NCBI RefSeq assembly: GCF_000003195.3
Contig: NC_012878.2
Location: 54,808,629 to 54,872,628, forward strand
DNA: 64,000 nt
From: Sorghum bicolor
Taxonomy: Eukaryota > Streptophyta > Magnoliopsida > Poales > Poaceae
Reading direction: 5' to 3'
Shown here one piece after another: positions 1 to 11,395 of this stretch. Position numbers and translations under genes: made by a program. Within the stretch, counting starts at the first letter, position 1. Each line of letters begins with the position of its first letter. A model generated the notes under the pieces. It was not told the DNA's origin, ran no database searches, and was given only the letters and a program-made list of their open reading frames with translations.

Positions 1-1020
1 CCTCCTCTATCGTCCCTTGCAGGCATCAAGGAGTTAAAAGGAACTCGAAGCCAGTCCCCCCATTGACAACTTTCTTTTGGGTGGACTCCATCTCCACATT
101 CACAGAAAAAACAGAAGTTTGGGATCTTCTCATATTGAACTAGGACAGTCCCAACCTCAAAAACTAGGATAAGACCGTCCTGTCCTCTATATCCTAGAAA
201 AAAACATCTGTTTTTAAGGATTATCTTGAGTGTGGCATTCCTAGAGGCCAAGTTTAGTGAGGCTCAATCTTCTTTTATTAAGATCAGTGAGGCTCAATCT
301 TCTTTTAGTGAACTCATTAGTATTTATTAATACCATTTTAAGTTGCTTTAATTTCCTCATATTAATGATTCAGCTAACCTGGCTTTGTCTTATTTTGGTC
401 ACCAGTGAAAAGCCTGCAGACTTTATCTGGGATTAAAATTCCACGTGACGATCATGGCGGCTAAGCCACTTGTGTCCGAACTTACTCGTACGTTCGTGAT
501 AGACATTGGGGGCTAATATTGATTGTGACCGTTGAATCATTATTAGGTTCCAATATTGATGCGAGAGTATTGATAGACACTTCACCTAGCTCACCCTTGT
601 TCATTCCAACTCGAAATCTTCCTCTACATTATTTTTCTTGGCACTGTGGATGTCATTTTGGATGGTGGGTCAGCTAGTTATACGGAGATCCGGATCATGT
701 CACATTATTTCCAGTGGTTTGATTGCATGCTACAAACATACGCATAATGGATATGTGTCTATATGTGATGAGTGATTGTCAAGAAATAATTGAGCTTTGG
801 TTGAGTGTTTGAGACAAACCATGATGCGAGTAGTAGTGTATGCAACATGTCTTTTGTCTCGTGATGTGTAAGTGTTGAGACGACTGATGACAATGGAGAA
901 GGTCAAGTGAGTTTGTGCCGATAAACTTGGAGCAGTGAAGAATGAACATGGAGGCTTTGGACCGAGGGACCAAGGGCTGGAGGATGGACCATGGACGGAT
1001 AACACTTAGGGACATCAATA
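1..1020. other. Intergenic, no gene recognised
   Basis: No open reading frame here resembles a protein family I know. A short stretch around 410-570 (ending near GTTCGTGATAG) resembles a stretch at about 14860-14960, which suggests both are remnants of one old repeat. The rest is AT-rich unassigned sequence. Confidence 0.4.
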
Positions 1021-1029
1021 AGCAAGTGT

Positions 1030-1575
1030 ACATGTGGAGATTAAGCATGGGCGTTCGGATTACCTGATTTTTTTAGGTCGGGTAATTTAAAATTTGGGTA
1101 ATAAAAATTGTTATCCGGTATTAGTCAAAGAAAACACTACCCATAATTTTGGGTACCCGATAATTCGGGTTTGGGTATTCCCGATATACCCGAATTTACA
1201 GAAAACAACAAACTATATAAAATTTTAGTAGTAATTTATATATAATTTTAGCAGCAATTTGTATAAATTTTAATAGCATTTTGTAGAGAATAATATATTA
1301 TAGTCACTTGTTCAAATAGAGAGAATTATATTCTAATAAATTGATAAGTTCAAATGTTCAACTTACAACACATGATAAATACAAAGACATAGACAAATGT
1401 TTGGGTAGTTCGAGTAGTTTGGGTACCAGGGGATATTACCCGAATTACCCAAACTAATTTTTGGGTAATCAAAATCGCTATCCAAATTTAGGATTGGGTA
1501 CCTCGAGTTCGGGTAATTGGGGTACCGGTAATGGGTATCGGGTATTTTGTCCAGTTTTAGTAGAGATGGCATAGA
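1030..1575. repeat. Dispersed repeat rich in GGGTACC / TACCCGA motifs
   Basis: The stretch is filled with short variants of GGGTAATTCGGG and TACCCGAATT in both orientations at its two edges (about 1060-1190 and 1400-1550), around an AT-rich core. Opposed edges around an AT core are typical of a non-autonomous DNA transposon. I could not define a clean terminal inverted repeat or a target-site duplication, so the class is left open. Confidence 0.45.
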
Positions 1576-1920
1576 TCATGTGACCAAGTCAAGATATTGA
1601 TTGACCAAGTCAAGCGGGAGCACATGGGCTTGATGGTCCAGATACGTGAGCTTTGTTTGTTGATTTCATCCTCAAAATTATGGGCAGTAGGTTTGCTAGA
1701 TTTGGGCATCAAAACCTAGGGAGAATCTAAAGGGAGCACGTGGCATCATCGGGAAGCTTGCGTGAAGGGTGTTTCTTGTGCTTTAGACTCTCGAAGAGAT
1801 CTTGTTGGCTTAATTTCTCCCTTTAGTTGTGTTATTCATGCTGATTTCTCGAGGTTCATTAGCATTTCTCGTTGCTTGGAGGCTGGATTTTTTTTTCTGT
1901 TCTTTGTAGCATAGGAGACA

Positions 1921-2237
1921 CGGGCATTTGAGCTTTAACTTTCTTGCAAGACTTAGTTCACTTGATCTTATCCAAGCATTCTCCAAGTTGAAATTTGAAA
2001 AAGATCTTGTTTGTCAACCTTGTCATTACAGGAAAATGGTCGCCACTTCCTATCCACTAATTAACAAAGTCACAACTAAGCGACCCAGTGGGCTTTTGCA
2101 CATGGACACTGTTGGTTCAGTTGGTGGTGTATGTTCTTGTTGTGATTGACGACTACTCTCACTATTCTTGAATATTTTTCATGGAGAGTAAGGAGGAGGC
2201 TTTTTCTCATGCTTGGGATTTGATGCCATGAGATGTG
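1921..2237 (+). pseudogene. Ty1/copia integrase fragment (GAG-pre-integrase region), decayed
   Basis: The translation from about 1922 reads GHLSFNFLARLSSLDLI and then a VCQPC motif, followed by KRPSGLLHMDTVG. This is the usual order in copia polyproteins: the GAG-pre-integrase zinc-binding region (here with a CxxC pair) and then the start of the integrase core. The second aspartate segment (VVIDDYSHYS) is in another frame after about 2130 and meets a stop before IFFMESKEEAFSHA. A frameshift and stops, and no LTRs recognised nearby, make it a dead fragment. The family call rests on motif order only. Confidence 0.7.
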
Positions 2238-2289
2238 CAGTGAAAATGTCGCAGAATTCAAAAATTCATTTTGAAAACCTTCTACGTTA

Positions 2290-2480
2290 CGAATAGCCAT
2301 CCATGACAAACTTACACAAGATGAGCAAGTTTGCCTTTGATTCCAAGAGCTCGACGCACTTGAAGAACACCGCCTCAACGCGCTGCAGAACCTCGAGTTC
2401 TACTTCTATCACCGAAACATGACCCAAGCATATATGACAAACTAGTGAAACCACAGGACTTCAAGAAAATATTTGTTCCA
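2290..2480 (+). pseudogene. Ty3-type integrase C-terminal fragment, decayed
   Basis: The frame starting at 2290 reads RIAIHDKLTQDEQVCL, then (after a TGA) FQELDALEEHRLNALQNLE, then in a shifted frame YDKLVKPQDFKK. This pattern is characteristic of the tail of integrase in plant Ty3-group polyproteins. It holds at least one stop and one frameshift. It lies directly after the copia fragment, so two retroelement relics abut here. Confidence 0.6.
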
Positions 2481-3274
2481 ACTCAACTTGGTGGGGGCAT
2501 TTGTATGCACATCCATATTTATGAGGAAAGAGGATTTATGTAAGATATATAATATTGTGCATAGCTTTGTACATATCATGATCGCCAAATATGGGCTATA
2601 CCTGAAATATTTTGGGCGTGAAGAGTCTGATTAGTTAGCTCAAGCTTGATTAACAAAATGGGCTAACAATCGCATGGCCCATACTTAAAACTCTCCTCCA
2701 TGTGTGGGTTGGCAGAAATCCTCAAGCCCATAATGAGCTGTGGGATAAGAGGATACGTATGCATGTACTCATATTCCTCGAGGGCTGCCGCACGCGCGGC
2801 CGTGTGCTTCGCTCGGTCACCAACGAACAAGAGGCGGTGCCGATCAAACTCCAAACCCTTGAACTGCTACCAGTGTTGGCCGATAAAACAAGCCCACCTC
2901 TCTCTTCTCAAACAAATTCCATTTCCTGATCCATCACGCCGCTGCCCTGCTGCCATTCAATTCACACGCCGTCGCGCTGCCGCACGCTCACGCATTCCTC
3001 GCAATCCACCAGTTCCCCGGAGGCAGTCCGCACCAGTTCGCCAGAGGACAGAGCGTGTGGTCCGGTGAGCACGGCAGGAGCCTCGTCGGCAGCCACCTCG
3101 GAGACTCGCCGATCCATATTTAATCCTTTTGCATAGTTATGCACGCATGGCGGTTGACGGTGGCAAGTCCACCAGTGCAGGAAGCGCGAGGTATGTGGCG
3201 CGGCCAGCTTGTCCTGGCTGATTTAAGTGAGGGTTCTTTATCATAGTACTGTGAAATTGTAAGATGAAACATTT
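2481..3274. other. No gene recognised
   Basis: A moderately GC-rich stretch (about 2760-3110) has several overlapping open frames on both strands but no recognisable domain or codon pattern. I see no splice-consistent gene here. Confidence 0.4.
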
Positions 3275-3995
3275 CTTGTATAACGAATATGCTCTTGATA
3301 AATGGTTTAGTGTGCGGAAAAGCTACATTAAGTGGGACAGTGCCAATTAGATTAGTTTGAGGAAATTCGTTTGCAGTGTTTCGTCCATGAGGCAAAATAT
3401 ATACAGGAGAAAAGATAATAAGAAGAGGAAGCCATGAAATATTAGTCGTGTTGGGTGTAAAGCCAAAATAGTTATTCCACTAGACATGGAATTAGATTGG
3501 TGGTATGTGAAGGATTTCATTGATAGACACAACTATCCTTTGGCCCAGAGAGATCTTGAAATGGAAAATTTTAAAATACAGAAGTACCATATCATGAATA
3601 TTTTTGGGAATATAGTACGGTGGTTATTAATTATGATATAGTTGGATGTATACTGGGGACATATATAATTTCTGCTATCACTACAAGCAGGAAATGATTT
3701 TTGCTGGTGATGCCCAAACGATGATCCATCACTTAAATGAGCGTTAGGAGAGAGAGATCTTGAATTTTTATTCGAGTATTTGATTGATGGGGAGGACCAT
3801 CTTAAGGGATTGTTCTGGTCTGATAGTCAATCCCGCCTTGGCTATGAAGCTTTCGGTGATGTTGTCTTTGATAGAACTTACTAAACGAATCAATATAATT
3901 TGCCCTTTGTGCCTTTTGTTGGGGTGAATCACCATTGAGATGGACTATCGTTTTTGGCTTTGGGATTATTTCCCATGAAACTAGTAAGGCATATG
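3275..3995 (+). pseudogene. FAR1-related / MULE transposase pseudogene
   Basis: Pieces of a FAR1/FHY3-family protein can be read in order. FYNEYALDKWFSVRKSYIKW (about 3276-3335) and VGCKAKIVIPLDMELDWWYV (about 3450-3509), then DFIDRHNYPLAQRD, make up the FAR1 DNA-binding domain. AGDAQTMIHHLNE (about 3705), GEDHLKGLFWSDSQSRLGYE and FGDVVFD belong to the transposase-like region, followed by NLPFVPFVGVNHH. Stops interrupt the frame after FDRTY and within the FAR1 domain, and part of the middle is missing. Intact FAR1 proteins are transcription factors derived from Mutator-like transposases. This copy cannot make a full protein. Whether it came from a transposon or a domesticated gene cannot be told here. 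Confidence 0.75.
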
Positions 3996-4253
3996 AGTGC
4001 ATGTTGCCAACATTTTCTCCTGGCACGCCCCAGAAGCCACCCGATATTTGTGATCACTAATGGAGACCTTGCAGTGTAGAGAGCAATTATGGTGGTTTGG
4101 CCCAATTCTAACCGTAGGCTATGCTTATGGCATATTAAGCAAAACATAGCATATAATGTGCAAATATGACAACAACATGAGTCGCAGAAACATACAAGAA
4201 GGCTAGATCTACAACATCATAATACCACATAGTACTCGGTACAGATCGGCACA

Positions 4254-4535
4254 TAACGAATCAATACGGTACGATATGTAAGTGAATTAGCAGATTAAGC
4301 ACGAATCTATTACCACAAAAGAACCTAGCATGACATCCACTGGCGGAACCAGGGGGGCTAGCAGGGGCCGTGCCCCCCCCCCCCCCCCCCGCCCTCGGCC
4401 AATAACGAATCAATACGGTACGATATGTAAGTGAATTAGCAGATTAAGCACGAATCTATTACCACAAAAGAACCTACCATGACATCCACTGGCGGAACCA
4501 GGGGGGCTAGCAGGGGCCGTGCCCCCCCCCCCTCG
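4254..4535. repeat. 148-bp tandem duplication ending in poly-C tracts
   Basis: A unit starting ATAACGAATCAATACGG and ending in a long C run followed by CCTCGGCCAA occurs twice, at 4254-4401 and 4402-4535. The copies are nearly identical and differ mainly in the length of the C run (about 18 against 13). This is a recent local duplication of non-coding DNA. Confidence 0.85.
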
Positions 4536-5261
4536 GCCAAGCACCGAGCGCTCCACCCACCAGTAGCACCAAAAGGGGAAGAAGAAGCACCCTTCTTGTG
4601 GTACTACTTGACACGAAGAAGACGCGGAGGCTCCACACACTGGCAAAGGTAGAATGGCAGAGAGGCCCCAAACCTCCAAGACGACGCCATGCTCCAACAC
4701 ACCACCACCACCAGTCACCAGTCGTTGAACGGGAGATAGGAGAGGAGGCGGAGTACGCAAGAAGAGAGTGAGATGAGTGAAGCGGAGGAGACGGTGGACG
4801 CATATAAGGAAGGCCAAACCCTAACGAGTAGAGGCGCCAAAACCTGCCAGATAACCCGCATGGAGGCCAAAATGGCCCAAAGAAGCACTACAACAGCTGG
4901 CTCGAGAAAAACGAAAATGAATTTCATTTCTCCTGGGCTGGCTTCCCTCCTATTTTGCATTATCTGTAGCCAGGCCCCAAAGGCCTCTATGAACGATCTT
5001 GCTAGGATGTCCGGCGCAAGAGCACGTCTAGACATCGGGCCTTCGTACACGCCCCCGCTCGCCCCCCCATATAGAAAAGAAAAAAAAAGAGAAGTAGACA
5101 TGCTAAGCCAACCCCGCCTGCCTCAGCGCCCCTTTCCTCAACTACCCGTGCAATGACTCGCCCCACCTCCCACGCGCACGGGATCTGTCTGCCCCCAACC
5201 TCATCGGCCCTCCAGCACCTCCGCCCAATGCTAGCTCACCTCTACAGCCCACCCACCACCA
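4536..5261. other. GC-rich stretch without a recognised gene
   Basis: Long overlapping open frames exist on both strands here, but their translations are low-complexity and match no domain I know. They look like by-products of base composition. Confidence 0.4.
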
Positions 5262-5612
5262 GTTGCACACAACAAAAAAACAAGCTATTGGTACATCAAA
5301 AAGAACATCTAATGCAGCAAACGGAAAACAACTGCCGCATCAAATGAAAAATCTATTGTAACATCGAAAGAACATCTAATGAAACAAAATAAAAATACGA
5401 ACTGCAACATCAAAAAATGTCTACTACAACATTTAAACACATTCACCGCAACATCGGGGAGAATTTGCTACAACAATGAAAAAGAGCTATTGCAACATCT
5501 CAAGAACTACTACTGCAACATCAGAAAAACGCCTGTTGCGATAATCCAAAAAAATATTATTACAATATTTCCAAATTATTTGTTACAACATTGAAAAAGA
5601 ACCATTCCAACA
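5262..5612 (+). repeat. Degenerate tandem array built on CAACAT
   Basis: Roughly a dozen imperfect units of about 25-35 bp carry a core GCAACATC or TACAACAT followed by an A-rich spacer. Unit boundaries are irregular. Such arrays occur in the ends of some plant DNA transposons, and a GC-rich block follows directly (5640-6240), but I cannot place element ends. Confidence 0.65.
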
Positions 5613-7638
5613 ACGACGAGATATGATTCCCAAGGGCTTACCAGAACCCTAGCCACCGCCTCATACATTAGATCCAGACCCAGAGAGAGAGAGAGAGAGG
5701 AGGAGAGTGAGGATAAGGCCAAGCTCGGTCTAGAGGGAGGAGGAGAAAGAAGAAGGCTGAGATCTAGACGGGGACCACACCTATCTCGTGGGGAAGCCAA
5801 CGTTGTTGCCCTCCCTCTCCGAATGCATGGAGGTCGCGGCGCAAGAGAGAGAACAACAGAGAGGGAGGGAGGCGCGCGGGCTCACCGGAAGCCACCGTAG
5901 TCGCCGTCACTTCAGTGGCATGTAGGGCGCAGTGGTCGCAAAGGGAGGAGAGGGAGATAGGGAGGGAGAAAGAGGAGCCTCACTGGCAGCCGCCGCTGTC
6001 ATGGCATGTAGCGCGTGCGGGGAGGGATCGAACGGGATAGACGCATGCGGGGAGGAATGTGAACAGGACGGACGGCAGGAGCAGCCGCGTACGAGCGCAC
6101 GGGCACGGGCAGTAGGAGCGGCAGAAAAGCATGAGGAGAGTGGAAAAGAGAAAAAAAAAAAAGTGGAATGAATAAGCATCTCGATGGAGTCCCACCTATG
6201 TGGCCGCGTCCGGACAGGACAGACATCCTAATCGAATCATTATCGCTCTAGGAAAACAATCAGGCCCTTGCACTATCATGCACCATCAGGACATCATGGC
6301 CCATAGCGGGAGCCATGGAACCACATGCAAAGAAGGCCAGACAAGCTGGCAGTGACTTGTATCATCACTTCTAGTTGAAAAGATAGTCCGACAGTGATAC
6401 ACTTGAATCATTGTCAGTTCTGCTGGTGGCTGTGTTTGTCATCCGATCGATCCAATACACTTGAATCATTGTCAGTTCAAGCTTTGAACTAGCTGTATTT
6501 GTCATCCGATAGATCCACCTAGCTATCTTCAATTACTTGCTTATCTGTCGCCCATCAACCTAGCTGCCATATAATTGCTATTGCCTTGAAAACCTCCTGG
6601 CCCTTCCCTAATTGCCCAACCATTTTGTAGTCTCAGTATATGCTTTTGTTTTTTTGAGATAGTTGGTGTAAAGAGAGTTACTAGAAGAATGTAATGAGAG
6701 TTTTGTATATATAGCATTATTTGGCAGAGCTTGACCTCACTAGTGAAGTTGTTTTTTTTTTCAAAAAAGAGTTTTATGAGCAATTTTTTAGTAAAAGCTG
6801 AGCTATTTTGAAAAGGTTGTTTGACAAAACAGTTTCATCAATAACTTAATGCATGGTTGAAAGAAAGAAATAGAAGAGAGAGCTATGATAAGCTACTTTT
6901 TTCAGCTTCATCTCAACTCATGTCTTTGTGAGAGGAGAAGAAAAATATATAGCTTCACCCATACAGCTGTTTTGAAAAAAGTGTTTCGTAAATAAACAGC
7001 CCACATCAGCCCATAAAACTATTCTAAGCTGCGCCAAACATAATGCAATCACGTGTACATACCTTGCACATGTACGTGCTATCCAGGTCGTGCGTTATTA
7101 CGCGCGTGAGCTCGGCAGCTCACAGCGCGGCACGATAGACTTCGTCGTGGTGTTTTCTTGAAATCCAAACATCCAAGTGCCCTCAACATTGTCCATGTAG
7201 GCCAATGTTAAATATCTTCCGGTCTGACGACTGCTAGAACCTAGAAGTGGCAGTCAAACCAATAACATCCGCAGCCATAGATAAAACACTTGCACCTCGT
7301 CATGTCCTCATATACACTGCTTTCATTCTTAGCCTGAACGTTTCGTGCCACATCCTTGACAGTAGAATCGTTTCTCCCTGAATTAGTTCCAAAACGTCGG
7401 TTCCACTCGAACCTATTTCAGTCTGTCACTAACCACGTTCTATCTTAAACAATGCCTGCACATGAATAACAAACACTACAAAAATAGTAGAGTTCTCGTA
7501 GTATTTTTAAGTAGTAATAAAACACTATTATTACTCATAGCACATAAGAATCCTACTAGAAGTCATTTAGTAGAAAAAAATTATACTAAATTTTGAATAT
7601 CAAAATACTAGAAAAACTCTACCTCACTAGGAGGTTGT
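5613..7638. other. Non-coding, probably transposon-derived
   Basis: 5640-6240 is purine/GC-rich with GAGAGA tracts and overlapping low-complexity frames. 6240-7440 is AT-rich with no coding signal. Around 7470-7620 are short repeats of ACTAGAA and TAGTAGA motifs that look like a small AT-rich MITE. No gene is supported. Confidence 0.4.
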
Positions 7639-7654
7639 CACTACTGGAAACTCG

Positions 7655-8035
7655 TTCTTTGCCGAGGGCCTGAGGCTTTGCCGAGGGCCAAATCTCGGGC
7701 ACTCGGCAAAGACCTTCTTTGCCGAGGGCCGCCAACTGAGGCCCTCGGCAAAGAAAAGCCCTCGGCAAAGAAGCCTTTGCCGAGGGCCAGGCCCTCGGCA
7801 AAGAAAGGCCCTCGGCAAAGAAGCTCTTTGCCGAGGGCCGTGACGCCCTCGGCAATTTTAGTGTGTTGGCTAACGGCAGCTGAGCCCCGTCAGCCTTTGC
7901 CGAGGGCCAACCGTCAGGCCCTCGGCAAAGGTTTTTAATTTTTTTTTTTACAAAATTCTTTGCCGAGGGCCTTTCCTCTGGCCCTCGGCAAAGACCCCCT
8001 TTGCCGAGGGCCAAGCTTAGCCCTCGGCAAATAAT
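7655..8035. repeat. Left subterminal repeat array of the CACTA element
   Basis: CTTTGCCGAGGGC alternates with its inverse GCCCTCGGCAAAG more than ten times, often as back-to-back palindromes. In En/Spm elements such motifs are the binding sites of TnpA. The long open frames seen here in several frames are by-products of the repeat. Confidence 0.88.
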
Positions 8036-8522
8036 TTTTTTTTTTGATTTTTGAGTCCAATTTTTTTGTGGGCACAAATCACATTATTTTAAACACAAAT
8101 TTAAAAATTGGCACAAATTTCACTTTTTTATATATATTTCTTGAATTTGTTTTAATTCGTCGTAATTTTCCCGCTGTTATAAATTTGAACTGCAGGTGCA
8201 TGATATAATAAACTGTAGTCTTTCAAAAAATGTTATTCATGTTATTTGATGTGTGTGGAGTCCCTGCGCACAAACTGGAATCAAATTCCGCGCATCTTTT
8301 ACGTGTGACATGATTAGCCACTTCTGAGAAAATTGATTTAAAATTATATTAAATCTATACGAGGTCTAAAAATCACGAAACTTTACGAGGTTTCATATTA
8401 ACACATGTGTAGGCTATGGTAAAAAATTCAATCGTTTTCGAGTAAGTTGCGACGCCAGATGTCCAAAACCCAGACATCTCCACATAAGAGAAACTAATAA
8501 ATTTTCTTAATCACTTGTGCAG

Positions 8523-10303
8523 GACTTGGTTGGTTTTGTCGGGTACTACAACACGCACCCCTGCGAGCGTCCTCGGTGTTTTGTGCAGGAAATGGTACCC
8601 CGGCATTGTGAAACTATCCGAGGAGCCGGTGGTGCGGGAGCCGGCCTCCAACTGGGATAGGTACGCGCTGGCCACGGATGACACTTACCGCAACAAGCAG
8701 GAGCGGGTATTAGCGGAGTTTTGGGTAAGTCTCTCTCGCAGAACATTGCTTAATACATCATATTCGTTGGTTAAAACTTTTATTGAAATAATGAATGGAT
8801 ACATTGGTTTTGTATGTAGAAATTTTTCAAGGCCGAAGAAGGACTTGAGGCCCAGGCGGATCGGGCGGCTACTACAGCTTGTAGGAAGTACGTCACCGAG
8901 ATGCACCACAATGCGCGCATCCAGTCCCACATAGACTACTACAGGTGGGTACTTCACCAGTCCCTCCCCAAGCCTCATGCAAGACAGGTTACGCTGACCC
9001 GAGACCAGTACCTTGAGGTAGGTGAATAACATTCACAATGATTCGTTTTGATATTAAGTGGGTTCAATTTTATCTTCTAATGTGTCAAATACTCTGTTGA
9101 TGATTTGTAGGTGATTCCCTGGTGGTGTCGATCGTTTCCCGAGTGCTGGGCCATGATCGTGGACAAATGGTTGTCACAGGACTATGTTGACACGCACGAG
9201 AGGCAGCGGGAACAACGTCTGATGAGGGAAGGTCCGACTCACCATCAAGGCAGCCGCAGCCTCCCTGCATACAAACAAGCATATGTAAGTGATTTTTTCA
9301 TTTCTTTTGAGACTCAATTATGCTAGATTTCTCACCATCTTCCCGCCTTTCTTGCAGGAGGCTGCGCACCCGGGCGAGGAGGTCTCAGAGTTCTCTGCGT
9401 GGGCTATGTCCCACATGGGCAGGGCGTCGTCCTCTGTCTCCTTCGATCCAGCTGCCCCCCCAGAGGTGTACTCCGACCCGAACGTGTACACTAAAGTTCA
9501 AGAGTACACGTCAGCGGTAAGGGAGATCCATGGGGAAGATTACAATGTGCGCACTGAGCCCATTGATGCAGAGGCAATCATGAGGCTCGGAGGAGGCAAG
9601 AAGCACGGGCGACTGTGGATTGCAGATGGTGCCATTGACCCCTCCACTGTTCGAAACCTCGACGCTATCCGAGCACGGAGCACGAGCTCTAGCCAGGCCA
9701 TACGCCCACGCCCTACTCCAGCACTGCAGCAGGTTGAAGCACTCCAGGTAATGGATATCGTATGTTCATTTTTACACACCAAAATTACAAGCAGATTACT
9801 GATATATTGGAGTGAAATATTGTAGGCTGAGCTGCAAGAAACAAAAAGGCAAAGCCAAGAGCAGACCGCGGCACTAACCGCACAGCTAGAGGCACGGAAG
9901 GCCGCGTTCGAGGGAGCGCAGAAGCAGATGGCGGAGATGATGGCGATCATGCAAAGTCTTGGGCAAGCATCGGGTGTACCTGTGCTGTTTTCAGCTCCTC
10001 CACCTCCTACTCCTACAGCTACTCCTGTAAGTATAAAAGTCCGCTTTTCACTTGTCTTTGCATGTATGTTGGCCTTCGTGCCGTTGTGGATGTCGGCCTT
10101 CGTGCCGTTGTTTTTGCAGGTTTTGTAAACCTCCCTGTTCAGGGGAGGTGCTGCCAAAATTTTTAATATTGTTTTCCCATATTACTCAAACATGCAATCT
10201 CTACTTCTTTGTGCAGCCTCCGTTCGCGGGTTCGAATCATCCTGCAAATGCGTCACCAGGTGATCAGGCCTTTCCTTCACCATCTTCTCATAGGCTACCT
10301 TGA
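8523..10303 (+). CDS. CACTA-encoded TnpA-like protein (Transposase_24 type), 5' exon not identified
   Basis: Six exons can be chained: 8523-8724, 8820-9017, 9111-9284, 9358-9747, 9826-10026 and 10217-10303, each bounded by AG and GT and keeping one frame to a TGA. The spliced reading gives KWYPGIVKL, then FWKFFKAEEGLEAQAD, YVTEMHHNARIQSHIDYYR, VIPWWCRSFPECW, and late in the chain a coiled-coil-like stretch AELQETKRQSQEQTAALTAQ followed by a proline-rich tail. The FWKFF...EG and ARIQ pattern is typical of the plant Ptta/En/Spm (Transposase_24) family, which binds element ends and does not cut DNA. The first exon has a splice acceptor and no start codon, so at least one upstream exon is missing from this model. 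I see no stop or frameshift in the six exons. Expected location is the nucleus, acting on the subterminal repeats of this element. Confidence 0.75.
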
Positions 10304-10594
10304 TGAGGACTCGTGGTAGGTGATGTGGTTGGACTTTAGCGTGATTTGTGGTTTATAGTTGTGACTTGTGTTTGGATTTGATGAACTTGTTGTAATAAAC
10401 ATGTGAATGATGATGAACATGCTGAGACTTGTAATATGGTTGTGATATTATGATTTGTGGTTTCATAATTATGGTTGTGATATATTGTGAGAAATTGGAT
10501 TGTGCATGATATACATATGTGATGGTTGATATATATATATATATGAAATGTTTATGTGGATGGAATGTAAAAAACAAATTAGAAATAAAATTTT

Positions 10595-11125
10595 CTGTCT
10601 CTTTGCCGAGGGCCTTGACCATAGCCCTCGGCAAAGATTGGGTCTTTGCCGAGGGCCTTTGCCAGAGCCCTCGGCAAAGAAATTTACAAAAAAATTTCTA
10701 CGTGCATTCTTTGCCGAGGGCCTCCTTGCGGCCCTCGGCAAAGATTTTTTTAAAAAAAAACTGGCCATTTTCTTTGCCGAAGGCCGCAAGAGGAGGCCCT
10801 CGGCAAAGACGAGATCTTTGCCGAGGGCCTCCCTGTAGCCCTCGGCAAAGAGTTTTTTGGAAAAAATTCTGCTCAATTTCTTTGCCGAGGGCCGGTGGTA
10901 GAGGCCCTCGGCAAAGACTCCATCCCGAGAAACGGCGCCGTTATGGTTACTTTACAAGGCCCTCGGCAAAGGCTTTGCCGAGTGCCCGACAAACGGCCCT
11001 CGGCAAAGGCCATCTTTGCCGTCTAAAAATTCCCCGAGAGCCCTTTGCCGAGGGCCGCCCTCGGCAAAGCCTTTGCCGAGGGCATTTGGGCCTTTGCCGA
11101 GGGCTTCTAGCCCTCGGCAAAGAGG
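10595..11125. repeat. Right subterminal repeat array of the CACTA element
   Basis: The same CTTTGCCGAGGGC / GCCCTCGGCAAAG units as at the left end, in inverted pairs about 20-60 bp apart. The array ends about 15 bp before the terminal inverted repeat. One copy carries a GCCGAAGGC variant near 10776. Confidence 0.88.
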
Positions 11126-11395
11126 CAGTTTCCAGTAGTGTGTGAAACCATGTATGAGTACAAGTCTACTACGACTTAATTCAGGATCAGTCCATGCAAC
11201 AAGAATGTGTTACTTCAACTCAGAATGCAAGAATGTGTTACTTCAACTCAGAATTAATGCAATTCTTGCACATATGAACAAATTCTTTGGTACTAATCAC
11301 GCATTGCACATGATATCACGGACACAATGTCCCATGCTAGTTAACCAAACAACTTATTCAGAAAAAAAAACTCGAAACACGTTTTCACCAAACAA

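Larger units (their letters stand above)
7639..11140 (+). mobile_element. Complete CACTA (En/Spm) element, 3.5 kb
   Basis: The left end reads CACTACTGGAAACTCGTTC and the right end is its counterpart GGCAGTTTCCAGTAGTG, so the inverted ends share CACTACTGGAAACT. The bases just outside are TGT on both sides, the 3-bp target duplication expected for CACTA elements. Both subterminal regions are packed with CTTTGCCGAGGGC and its complement. The interior holds a spliced TnpA-like gene (8523-10303), but I find no DDE transposase (TnpD). It is therefore structurally intact but probably depends on another element for movement. Confidence 0.92.

Noticed and set aside
7627..8077. Long open frames on both strands reading PRAxxxxALGK-type repeats
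   Set aside because: They are translations of the CTTTGCCGAGGGC subterminal repeats of the CACTA element; similar frames appear at 10469-11145 for the same reason.
9540..10157. 205-codon minus-strand frame
   Set aside because: It runs opposite the TnpA-like exons and introns and has no domain of its own.
7655..11125. Regular short repeats resembling a CRISPR array
   Set aside because: The repeats alternate in orientation, spacers vary widely and the DNA is plant nuclear; they are CACTA subterminal motifs.
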